Assembly (NCBI GenBank): GCA_023375785.1
Contig: SZWC01001190.1
Location: forward strand, 91,802 to 155,801
Source of the DNA: Penium margaritaceum
Lineage: Eukaryota > Streptophyta > Zygnematophyceae > Desmidiales > Peniaceae
Direction: 5' to 3'
DNA length: 64,000 nucleotides
Shown here piece by piece: positions 33,201 through 43,279 of this stretch. Positions within the stretch are counted from its first letter, which is position 1; each line of letters begins with the position of its first letter. The notes under the pieces were generated by a model. It was not told the origin of the DNA and ran no database searches. It saw only the letters and a list, made by a program, of their open reading frames with translations. The position numbers and the translations under genes are program-made.

Positions 33201-33540
33201 TAAGAGAGGAGACTGAGAGGAGGTTGAATGCAGCATTAGGTACGTACAGCACGCCATGGAACACTCCAACTTCAATGCCACGCGGGGTATCCAACCACAT
33301 CTCCACAATCCCAATCCCCTCAACATAAACCACCCGATCATCACCCAAAGCGATATGACGGGGAGGGATGGACAGCAACTTTGTAAACTTCTCCTTGTGG
33401 TGCGTCTGACTCTTGGTACACCCAGAGTCTTTGTACCATGCCAGATCCGCCTTCTCCTTCTGCGACATGTCAGACTTTGCCATGAAGAGGCGGTTGCACA
33501 CCTTCTTCGCCACGTTCATATTGCCAAAATGACGCACGCC
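30260..33540 (-). pseudogene. pol: pol of copy I, broken
   Basis: From high to low coordinates: protease (about 33500-33100) with ALGDDRVVYVEGIGIVEMW; integrase (about 32900-32100) with [29 protein letters not shown] and RGGEYVSKEFQDYLAAAG; linker near 32000; RT (about 31760-31000); the connection and RNase H (about 30990-30290) with SLMYLMIATRPNLAHAVS and DRKSISGHVLLMNGGAISW. The order and motifs match copy H. Confidence 0.9.
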
Positions 33541-34454
33541 GGTCTGGTTCTGCTGCTGGTGCTGCTAGTGCTGCTCATGATGCTGTGACTGCTGATGCTG
33601 TTGCTATGGAGAATGCAGCTTTTGCTGCTGCTGCTGCTGCTCTTTCTGGTCCCTTTTGAACTTGAAGCACTCTTTCTTGTAGTGCCCCTCTTTTTGGCAA
33701 TAATGGCACTTGCCCTTCTTACCTCTCTACTGCCCGGACTGCTGCTGCTGCTGGTTGCGTGAGCCCATCGCCATGAAAGCTGCTTCACTACTGCTGTTGC
33801 CACCATAGCGTTTTGCGGCCAGGTGTGTGCAGATGAAGTCAAAGTCAAGAGTTGGCTGGTCTCCAGCGTCTCTCGCAACGTGTCGTAGCTGCTTGGGAGT
33901 CGCCTCAGCAAGAGGAGGATGAAGCGCATCTCTTCCACAAGGTTGCCGGCCGCTCTCAGCTGCTTCGCCAGCTCCTTTGCCCTGTCCAGGTACGCTTCCA
34001 TCCCTTCACAACCCTGCATTTTTAGCACCATCATCTTTTCCTCCAAAAGCATGAGGAATGCAGGATCCTTGCTCTCATACTTCTTGCACAACGTGTCCCA
34101 CCCCTCCTTTGCAGTAGCCTTGTCACTCACGTATTGAAGATGCGGGTCGGAGATGGTGTTGACAAGCAACCTGTAGGCCTGCATGTCCTTCTTCCACTCC
34201 TCATACGCCGCCGCTGCAGTTGTAGATGAACTTGCATCTGCTGCACCTTTCTGCGGCGTCTTCCTCGCCACCACCTCAGCTGCGGTGATGTCTTTTGCCT
34301 GTGGAGGCGGAGCGCACTCATCACGGCTCACCACCTCCAACAAGCCCCTCTCCTCAAAAAGGAGGCGGGTACGGATCTTCCAAAACGTGAAGTTGGCGCG
34401 TCCTTCCAGCCTCTCCAAGGGCAGGGCTGCTGTTACCACGCATGCTACTGCCAT
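33541..34454 (-). pseudogene. gag: gag of copy I, broken
   Basis: Starts MAVACVVTAALPLERLEGRA. The capsid region resembles that of H, with a zinc-knuckle region near 33667-33710 and a CAG-rich tract after it (about 33545-33650). Confidence 0.88.
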
Positions 34455-35042
34455 TTTGAGCTTTGGTGATGCTCAACGCTGCCCTTGGGTGGCGGTCTAC
34501 CCCTCCTTCTGTTGCTTCTTCTGCTAGAAATCTATCTAAAGGAAAATTCAGCTCAAAACGTTTCAGATCGACCCATAAAACAGGTTCATCAACAGGGGAT
34601 TTTGAAAGATATGCCCTCTTGAAAACAAGGTGTGCTTCTGCTCCTACTCCAACTCAGACCAGCCAGCTTGTAAACGGCGTTTCTCCCAAACGAATGGATG
34701 GAATGCAAATTTTTTTGCCTCAATGGAAAGCTTATGAAAAATACTACAATTCACATGTACCACTTTTAAAATTTGACAAAGAAACAAGAGAGTTATGGTC
34801 ATCACAAGGCGAGAGTCTTACTCATAGAGAAGAGTGTAGTCCTGGCTGACCTCGTTTTGATGATAACTCTCAATCCGACTGTTGGACCTTCGCGATCTTG
34901 GGCTCGTTGGAAAGCGTGTCTTGCGAACTTGAAGATCATGTGATGGATTGTCAAATTTGGTTAAGGTTTGACCCTAACCCGAAACTCTCAAAGTGACGGC
35001 CTGTGCTGGCTGAATCTGGCAGAATCTGGCTCTGATACCAAA

Positions 35043-35780
35043 TGTTGGATCTGGAGGAGAGAGGGAGCCTTGGAGCAGCGAGCATGTGGGACTGAAAAGG
35101 CATCACTTGTGCTGAAGAATGGTTGTTGAATCACTCATAATGATGGAGTACATATAGAGCTAGAGCTTGGGCAAGTCAGCCCTCTCACAAGCCACACCAC
35201 TTAGCCATGGAGGCTAAGGCTCACACACTATAGTTCACAATCTCACACAAGGGAGGAAAGCAGCCTAACAATCAGGCTGACCAGTCACATACGACCTAGA
35301 GAGCTAGATAATGCTCTCATTGCACACTCCTAGTGGTCACATCACCCACAAACCCATGGAGAATCGCCATGTGTCCATGGCTAGCACACAAGGATCTCAC
35401 CTTACCTTAAAAGTAAGGAGAGGTAGCTTTATCCTAGTCAGCACACTCTGACAAGGCAATCCTAAGATCAAGGACCTTTTTGGATATTTCTCCCATGAGG
35501 TCTTGACCCTGGACCTCTTTCCTTTTTCTTTTCTCAGGCTAAGGCATGGAGCCATCACCCATGGCCATTCAGACATCGGCGATCCATGACCCCCGAAATT
35601 TCGAAAATTTATATCTCCCAATCCGACCGTTGGATCGGCCTGAAACTTTCACTGTAGATAATTTGCCACCTGATCTTTTCAATGGCGAAGACGGATCCAC
35701 CATCGAAGCAGGTATCTGGAAGTTTCCTGGAACTTGCTCCTGTGGACCTGAAATTGAGCCGGATGGCTCCTTTCCCAACA
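35043..35780 (-). repeat. 5' LTR of copy I (738 bp)
   Basis: Full-length LTR next to a primer-binding site complement (TCTGGCTCTGATACCAAA, ending 35042). It is followed by TGACC and the remainder of the LTR of G. Confidence 0.94.
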
Positions 35781-35785
35781 TGACC

Positions 35786-36058
35786 CTGGACCTCTTGCCC
35801 TTTCTATTTTCTCAGGCTAATATATGGAGCCATCGCCCATGGTCACCCAGACACCGGTGGTCCACGATCCCGAAAACTTAAAAAATTCATATCTCTCAAT
35901 TGGACCGTTAGATCCGCCTAAAACTTGGACCGTAGACAATTTTTCACCTGATCTTTCCAATGATGAAATTGGATTGACGATCGGAGCAAGCATGTTGTAG
36001 TTTAATGGAACTTGCTTCTGCAGACGTGAACCTAAGTCGGATGGCTCCTTTCCCAATA
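35786..36058 (-). repeat. 5' LTR of copy G, second segment
   Basis: Continues the LTR of G beyond copy I and ends near 36058 in a recognisable family-1 terminus. It marks the outer right end of the B-G chain. Confidence 0.85.
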
Positions 36059-36229
36059 GTTACTACGTACCTAGGCTAGACGCAGGCTTTAGGAGTTTAA
36101 GTACTTGTCAGTTGCCTCTCATTGATTACATTTCTTACCTTCGAGACCCTCACAGACTTGTCCACCAAAGGCAGACACTAAAGGAGCATTGGTTGGTTTA
36201 AGCTCTAGGAGTTAGCTCCTCGCAAGAAA
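36059..36229. other. Orphan 171-bp segment, unassigned
   Basis: This sequence matches neither copia family in the window and holds no reading frame of note. It sits between the right end of G and the truncated start of J. It may be original host sequence, filler at a rearrangement, or part of an unrecognised repeat. Confidence 0.5.
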
Positions 36230-37523
36230 GTGACAACCACCTGTCGCTTGCTACACCAGCTGATGGCACCTCCATTCATGAGAAACACATTTCCAGAGAT
36301 GGACTTGCGGGTCTCAGGATTTGAAGCTCAATCTGCATCTCTATAGCCGATGATGCTGTTGTCGTTGCCGTAGTAGGTGATGCCGACGTTGATGGATCCA
36401 GAAAAGTAGCGGAAGATCCACTTCATTGCCTTCTGGTGCTCTGGTCCAGGAATAGCCATGTGCTGGCTCACAGCGCTCACAGCCTGTGCGAGGTCCGGCC
36501 TGGTTGCCACCATCAGGTTCATAAGACTGGCGATGGCGCTCAGGTACTTCTGCCGCTCAGGTGCATCCGCTTCTCCATTGAAGCTCACGAGGTACTGCCG
36601 CGTCCCCAACAGCGTGCCGATGGATTTAGCCTCTGCCATGCCGAACCGCTTCAAGACATCCTTGATGTAGCAGCTCTGTTGCAGCGAGAGAGAGCGTGAT
36701 TTGTGGTCACGCGTGATCTGGATGCCGAGGATGTATGATGCCTCCTCGAGATCAGACATCCGGAAGCGCTCCTGCATGGCCTCCTTGTTGGATCTGGAAG
36801 AGAGAGGGAATCCTAGAGCAGCGAGCATGTGGGACTGAAAGGACATCACTTGTGCTGAAGAATGGTTGTTGAATCACTTAAAATGATGGAGTACATATAG
36901 AGCTAGAGCTTGGGCAAGTCAGCCCTCTCACAAGCCACACGACTTAGCCATGGAGGCTAAGGCTCACACTCTAGAGTCCACAATCTCACACAAGGGAGGA
37001 AATCAGCCTAACAATCAGGCTGACCAGTCACACACGACCTAGAGAGCTAGAGAATGCTCTCATGGCACACTCCTAGTGGTCAAATAACCCACAATCCTAT
37101 GGAGAATCGCCATTTGTCCATGGCTAGCATACAAGGATCTCACCTCACCTAAAAAGTAAGGAGAGGTACCTTTATCCTAGTCAGCACACTCTGACAAGGC
37201 AATCCTAAGACCAAGGACCTTTTTGGATATTTCTCCCATCAGGTCTTGACCCTAAACCTCTTGCCTTTTTCTTTTCTCAGGCAAAGGCATGGAGCCATCA
37301 CCCATGGCCACCCACACATTGGCGGTCCATGACCCTTGAAACTTCGAAAATTCATATCTCCCAATCTGACTGTTGGATCGGCCTGAAACCTGGACTGTAG
37401 ATAATTTGCCACCTGATCTTTCCAATGATGAAGATGGATCAAAGATCGGAGTAGGAATCTGGATGTTTCCAGGAACTTACTCTTATGGACCTGAAATTGA
37501 GCCGGATGGCTCCTTTCCCAACA
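36230..37523 (-). mobile_element. Copy J: fragment of a family-1 element (pol piece plus one LTR)
   Basis: 36230-36785 is minus-strand RNase H and connection/RT sequence (SLMNLMVATRPDLAQAVSAVSQHM block, GIQITRDHKSRSLSLQQS). It joins directly to a complete LTR at 36786-37523 (738 bp, TGTTGGATCT to CCCAACA). Gag, integrase and the leader are absent. To the right lies a plus-strand LTR piece (O), so J may have inserted into that LTR. Confidence 0.75.
36786..37523 (-). repeat. LTR of copy J (738 bp, complete)
   Basis: Both terminal inverted bases are present and the length is standard. No primer-binding site or polypurine tract adjoins it, and the 5-base flanks do not match (CCATG on the right has no partner on the left), so it is not a clean solo LTR. 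Confidence 0.88.
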
Positions 37524-37861
37524 CCATGGACACATGGCGATTCTCCATAGGGTTGTGGGTTATGTGACCATTAGGAGTATGCGATGAGAGAAGTTTCTAG
37601 CCCTGTAGGTTGTGTGTATGTGGTCAGCCTGATTGCTAGACTGATTTCCTCTCTTGTGTGAGATTATGGACTCTTGTGTGTGAGCATTAGCCTCCATGGC
37701 TAAGAGGTATAGCTTGTGAGAAGACTGACTTGCCTAAGCTCTAACTCTATATATACTCCATCATTTTGAGTGATCCAACAACCATTCTTCAACACAACTA
37801 ATGCCCTTTCATTCCCACATACTTGCTGTTCCAAGGCTCCTTCTCTCCTCCAGATCCAATA
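37524..37861 (+). repeat. Copy O: 3' portion of a plus-strand family-1 LTR
   Basis: 338 bp matching the second half of the family-1 LTR in plus orientation, from the CCATGGACACATGGCGATTC block to the terminus CCAGATCCAATA. Family-2 sequence (P1) follows directly, so O is best read as the outer 3' LTR end of an element that had inserted into P1. Confidence 0.8.
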
Positions 37862-39376
37862 CTGGTCAGAGCGGCAACAGAAGCGGTAGTGGTGGAGGAA
37901 AAGGCAATGGTAGCGGTGGAAAGGATTCAAAGTATCCTCGGCAATGTCATAACTGTGGTAAGCCTGGATATTGGACACGGGTCTGTAGGATATCCAAGAA
38001 GGAAGATGGAGATCATGGTGGTAGAAACAAGACAAAGAAAAGGGTAAGAAGGCGTTGATGAACATGATTACTGAGAGCGTGACGACAACCAAGGGAGTGC
38101 TCCTGCTCAATCGTGGAGCCTACAGGCTAGACTCTGGCATGAACCACCACTCTTCAAGGGAGAAGGATGGATTCATCTCCATTGGGGACACCAAATATTA
38201 CGTCAGATGTCCCAATGGCAGCCTTGTCCATACGCAAGGTGAGGGGGATAAGTTGATCAGCATCAACGTGAATACAATTGAAAAAGACTTGAAATTGGAG
38301 AACGTCGTCTATATGCCGTCTTTTGAGGTAAACCTCTTGTTGATGTCCAAAATCACGGACCACGACATGACGATCGTCTTCCTAGAGGTGGAGACCGTGA
38401 TTGTGAAGAAGAAGGATATCAAGACCTAGTATCCCAAGGAAAGTCTTGCCATATAGCTCCCAACAGTTGATGGGCTGTACGTTCTATAGATCATGTCCTT
38501 TGAGAGTAACAAATAAGGGATATGTAGCAGTTGAACAGTCGAAGTCTCCAAAGCCTGATGTTGTATTATAGGCTCTCACTATGGTAGCCAACTCCACCAT
38601 AGACACAGATGCTGGGCTCTGGAACAGGCGGTTGAGCCACGTGGCTGAGACTATAGAGCAAGCTATGCAGCAGCATGAAGTGGTTCATGGGATGGAGGGA
38701 TACAATACCAAGGATGAAGGAAAGAACAAGAAGCAGTGTGAGCCATGCGTCCAAGGCAAGGTAAAGAGAAAGCCCTTTGAGCGTAATGGGTAACATGTGG
38801 CAACAATCTTGGACCTGATTCACTCTGATGTGTGTACACCATTGTGCATTCCTTCAAACGGTGATAGCAAGTGTTTCTTGACCTTCATCGATGACCATTT
38901 TTGCAAGATATGGACCTGCTTTCTCAAGACAAAGGGAGAGGTCAAGGAGAACCTATAAGAGTTTGTCACGATGGTAGAGTTGCAGACAAGCCAGAAGGTC
39001 AATGTACTATGCATAGACAACAGTGGTGAGTACGAGGTATGCAAAGGCTAGTTGAGCCAATACAATATCAACCAGCAGATCACCACGCCTTACTCCTCCC
39101 AGAGCAATGGCGTTGCCAAGCGGATGAACCAGACTATCCTCTGTATGACACAAAGCATGTTGTTTGATGCCAAACCCCCTCTTCGCTCCTAGGATGAAGC
39201 TATACAAACTGCTTGCTACCTTATGAATCTCACTCTGGCATCTCTGCATGGAAAGAAGCAACAAGAGAAGTAGATGAGGAGGCCTTATGAGACTTGGTCT
39301 GGGTAGAAGCCAGATGCCTCATACTTGAAGGTTTTTGGCTGTATAACTTGGGTAAAGTTCCAAATAGGAGAAGGAA
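37862..39376 (+). mobile_element. Copy P1: family-2 copia remnant (gag end to integrase)
   Basis: Plus-strand parts: gag C-terminus with a glycine-rich stretch and a CCHC-like knuckle CHNCGKPGYWTRVC (37945-37986); protease region from about 38120; GAG-pre-integrase with GLWNRRLSHVAE (about 38610); CEPCVQGKVKRKPFERNG; and the integrase core with LIHSDVCTP, FIDDHFCKIWTCF and DNSGEYE (to about 39330). Copy L inserts at 39376/39377. The remnant is broken several times and lacks both LTRs in view. Confidence 0.82.
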
Positions 39377-40090
39377 TGTTCAACATAGGGTCATCCGGCT
39401 TGGTTTCAGGTCCACAAGAGCAAATTCTAGGAAATCTCCTGATCCTTTCTCCGATCGATAATCTGACTTCACCATTTGAAAAAGATCAGGTGGCAATTTG
39501 TCTATGGTCCAAGTTTCAAGCCGATCCAACGGTCGGAATGGGAGATATGAATTTTCAAAGTTCATGGAGTCATGGACTGCCGATGTCTGAGACCATGGGT
39601 GACGGCTCCATGCCTAAGCTAGAGAAAAGAAAAAGGCAAGAGGTCTAGGCTCACTAGTCCTTGGTCTTAGGATTGCCTTGTCAGAGTGTGTTGACTAGGA
39701 TAAAAATACCTCTCCTTACCTTTTAGATGAGCTGAGATCCTTGTGAACTAGCCATGGACACATGGCAAGTGTCCATGGGATTGTGGGTTATGTAACTACT
39801 AGAAGTGAGTCATGAGAGCATTCCCAAACTCTTTAGATTGTGCGTGATTGGTCAGCTTGATAACTAGGCTAATTTCCTCTCTTGTGCGCGATTGTGGACT
39901 TTAGTTTGTGAACCTTAGCCTCCATAGCGAAGTGGTATGGCTTGTGAGAGGGCTGATTTACCCAAGCTCTAGCTCTATATGTACTCCATCATTTTGAATA
40001 ATTTGAAAAACCATTCTTGAGTACAACTGATGCCCGTTCAGTCCCATATACCTGCTGCTCCAAGAGTCCCTCTCTCCTCTGGTTCCTACA
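39377..40090 (+). repeat. 5' LTR of copy L
   Basis: 714 bp, clearly the family-1 LTR but strongly drifted, with the CTCTATATGTACTCCATC promoter block still visible near 39973. It ends next to the primer-binding site. Confidence 0.85.
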
Positions 40091-40733
40091 TTTGCTATCA
40101 GAGCCAAGTTTCTACGAGTTTCAACCAGCACAGACCATAACTTTGAGAGTGATGAGTTAGGCTCAAACATTGACCAAATTTGACAATGAATTACTGGTTC
40201 TTCAAGTTGCAAGATAAGCATTCCAATAAGCCCAGTATCACAAAGATCCAAAAATTGGATAGAGAGTTATGCTCAAAATGAGGTCTGCCAGGACTACTCT
40301 TCTCTCTATGAACAAGACTATTGCCTTGTAATGAACGTAACTCTCTTGTTTCTATGTCAAATTTAAAAACTGGCACATGAGAATTGTAGTATTTTTCCTA
40401 ACCTTTCCATTGGTACTAAACTATTTGTATTCCATTGATTTCTTTAGGAGAAACGTCGTTTACAAGCTGGGTAATCTGGGTTGGAGTAGGAACAGAAGTA
40501 TATACTGTTTCAAGATGACCTCTCTCAAAATCCTGTATTGATGACACTGCTTTATGTGTCGACCCAAAAGTTTTAGAGCTGAATGTTCCACAGGTGAGCT
40601 CTCTTTTTTCAAATTCCTAGTAAACTGGCATCTACAGTCCATTTTCCATCGGACAGTTTTATGGCAAAAGTACTAGTAGAAACAAGGTAGCGCCACCAGC
40701 CAAGGATGGCGCTGAGCATCACGAAGGCTCGAA

Positions 40734-41480
40734 ATGGCAGCAGCAGGTATTTTGACTGCAGTCCAGCCTTTGGAGAGGTTGGAAGGACGCGTCTACTTCA
40801 GGTTGAGCGTGCTCCGTCTCCGCAGGCAAAAGGCATTAACACCACACGGTAGCGAGGAAAATTCCATTGAAAGATGCAGCAGATACAAGTTCATCTACAA
40901 CTGTAGCAGTAACATATGAAGAGTGGAAGAAGGACAAGCACACCTACAAGCTGCTTGTCAAGACCATCTCTAATCCACATCTTCAGTACGTGAGTGATAA
41001 GGCTACTGTAAAAGGGGGGTGCAACATGTCGTGGAAGAAGTATATGAACAAGGATCCTACATTCCTCATGCTTTTGGAGGAGAAAATTATGGCGTTGAAA
41101 ATGCAAGGTGGTGAAGGGATGGAAGCGTATTTGGACAGGGCAAAGGAGCTGGTAAAGCAGCTGAGAGTGCCCAAGAACCCTGTGGCAGAGACATGCTTCA
41201 TCCTCCTCTTGCTTAGGGGACTGCTTACCAGCTACGACACGGTGCGGGAGACGCTAGAGTACCAGCCAAATCTTGACCTCAATTTCATATGTACACACCT
41301 GGTGCAGGTGGAATTGCGTCATTTTACAGTAAAGTACAATGATGATGGTAGTGGTGAAGCAGGTTTTGTGGCCACAAACGTGTGCAATGAGTACCAGTAG
41401 CTGCTGTCTGGGCAACAAAGAGGCAAGAAGAAAGGCAAATGGCAATAGTGCCAAAAGGAGATATAGTATATAATATACTA
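40734..41480 (+). pseudogene. gag: gag of copy L, broken
   Basis: Starts MAAAGILTAVQPLERLEGRV. The helix block with EAYLDRAKELVKQL and LLTSYDTVRETLE is recognisable. The zinc-knuckle region is largely eroded. Confidence 0.8.
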
Positions 41481-41499
41481 TTCAACCTCAAGAGGGACT

Positions 41500-42529
41500 A
41501 GGAGCAGTAGCAGTAGTAAATACAATAGTCTCCACAACAATAGCGGTCCCAATAGTAATCAGAATAGCGTCAGCAGTAGCAGTAGCAGGACCAGGCAGGT
41601 GTACGCTACTTTGATAATACGAACGTTGCAAAAGACGTATACGACTATCTCTTCATGTTAGTCTGATATGTCGCAGGTGGAGAAGTTGGATATCTTATGG
41701 TACAATGAATCGGGGTGTACCAAGAGCCTTACGCAATACACCGAGTGATTCTCCATTCCTCTCGACCGATTACTTTGGGTGATGATCAGATTATGTATGG
41801 TGAGGGGATTGGGACTGTGGAGATGTGGTTCGAGACCCCATGTGACATTGAGGTGGAAGAGTTTCGTGGCGTACCGTACGTACCTGATGCTACATTCATT
41901 CTCCTCTTAGTATCCTCTCTCACCAACATAGGACTCCGAGTCATCTTTGACGATGACTATGGCTACATCCTTGACAAGGAAACGGGAGAGGAGCTGGCCA
42001 GGTCGATGAAACTAGGCGACATATACCACATGTAAAGGGTAACAAAGTTCTTGCTTGAGCATAGTGTTGCAGCAGTGAAGCTAGCGACAGATGGTGAAAT
42101 CTGGCATACACGCTACGGCCACATCGACATGTACGTCTTGCAATAGTTTCAAACAAAGCAGATGGTGTGTGACTTACCCACCATTTTCAACTTTGAGCAG
42201 TAGTTGTACATCGGCTTTTTGGAGGGAAACTAGCATTGCGGGGTATTCTCTAGAGAAGGAGAACGTGCAAAAGAGGTGTTAGAGCTGGTCCACATTCACT
42301 TGTATCGCTAGATGCAGACCTAGAGCTTTGGAGTCTCTATGTACTTCCTAACATTTATTGATGATTTCAGCCGTTACAATGCTATATACTTGCTTCCAAG
42401 GACCAGTGCTTTGACAGGTTCAAGGAGTCCTAGGTAATAGTGGAGGACCAGACCGGCAAGAAGACCAGGACGCTGTGTAGCGACCGTGGTGGAGAATACC
42501 TGAGCAAGGACTTCCAAGACTACCTCATG
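41500..42529 (+). pseudogene. pol: Protease and integrase part of copy L pol, broken
   Basis: The stretch RPITLGDDQIMYGEGIGTVEMW (shortened here: ITLGDDQIMYGEGIG) and FDDDYGYILDKETGEELA mark the protease region. The pre-integrase and integrase core follow up to the DYL block, where the LTR of M begins. Confidence 0.78.
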
Positions 42530-43260
42530 GTGGATCTTGAGGAGAGAGGGAGCCTTGGAGCAGCGATCATGTGGGACTGAAAGGGCATCACTTGTGCTAA
42601 AGAATGGTTCTTGAATCACTCAAAATGATGGAGTACATATAGAGCTAGAGCTTGGGTAAATCAGCCCTCTCACAAGCCACACCACTTGGCCATGGAGGGT
42701 AACGCTCACACACTAGAGTCCACAATCTCACACAAGGGAGGAAATCAGCCTAACAATCAGGCTAACCAGTCACACACAACCTAGATAGCTAAAGAATGCT
42801 CTCATGGCACACTCCTAGTGGTCACATCACCCACAAACCCATGTAGAATCGCCATGTGTCCATGGCTAGCACACAAGGATCTCACCTCACCCAAAAAGTA
42901 AGGAGAGGCACCTTTATCCTAGTCAGCACACTCTGACAGGGCAATCCTAAGACCAAGGAACTTTTTGGATATTTCTCCCATCAGGTCTTGACCCTAGACC
43001 CCTTGACTTTTTCTTTTCTTAGGCTAAGGCATGGAGCCATCCCCCATGATCACCCAGACATCGGCGGTCCATGACCCCTGAAACTTCGAAAATTCATATG
43101 TCCCAATCTGACTGTTGGATCGGCCTGAAACTTGGATTGCAGGTAATTTGCAACCTGATCTTTCCGATAGTGAAGACAGATCAACGATCAGAGCAGGCAT
43201 CTGGATGTTTCCTGGAACTTGCTCTTATGGACATTGAGCCGGATGGCTCCTTTCCCAACA
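42530..43260 (-). repeat. 3' LTR of copy M (731 bp)
   Basis: Family-1 LTR ending TTTCCCAACA, followed by ATCTCCCACTTTCCCGCAGT, the polypurine side of the internal region. It begins within the integrase sequence of L. Confidence 0.9.
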
Positions 43261-43279
43261 ATCTCCCACTTTCCCGCAG

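Larger units (their letters stand above)
29531..35780 (-). mobile_element. Copy I: full-length family-1 element inserted in the LTR of G
   Basis: Minus-strand parts: 5' LTR 35780-35043, primer-binding site, leader (about 35042-34455), gag from 34454, pol to about 30260, polypurine tract (30232-30218), 3' LTR 30217-29531. Perfect TGACC duplicates (29526-29530 and 35781-35785) flank it, and the target is the LTR of G. The LTRs are similar, differing by a few percent plus a length difference. The coding region is broken around ten times. I is younger than G and comparable to H. Confidence 0.94.
17055..36058 (-). mobile_element. Copy G: family-1 element split by copies H and I
   Basis: Minus-strand order: right LTR (36058-35786 continuing at 29530-29070), primer-binding site, leader (29069-28441), gag (28440 to about 27480), protease and integrase (about 27450-26050), RT (about 26000-25806 continuing at 19166-18400), RNase H (about 18400-17690), polypurine tract, and the LTR shared with B. 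H lies in the RT region and I in the right LTR, each with a perfect 5-bp duplicate. G is broken in well over a dozen places and is older than both passengers. Confidence 0.88.
39377..42529 (+). mobile_element. Copy L: 5' part of an old family-1 element inserted in P1
   Basis: Plus-strand parts: 5' LTR 39377-40090, primer-binding site from 40091 (TTTGCTATCAGAGCC), leader to 40733, gag from 40734, protease (about 41690-42030), and integrase up to the core (about 42090-42529), where copy M interrupts it. The probable left target base set is AGGAA (39372-39376). No right-hand part of L is recognised. Divergence is high, the coding region is broken many times, and L is older than M. Confidence 0.85.

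Noticed and set aside
36786-37523. Clean solo LTR at J
   Set aside because: The five-base flanks do not match and a pol fragment of the same orientation abuts it, so a rearranged element fragment fits better.
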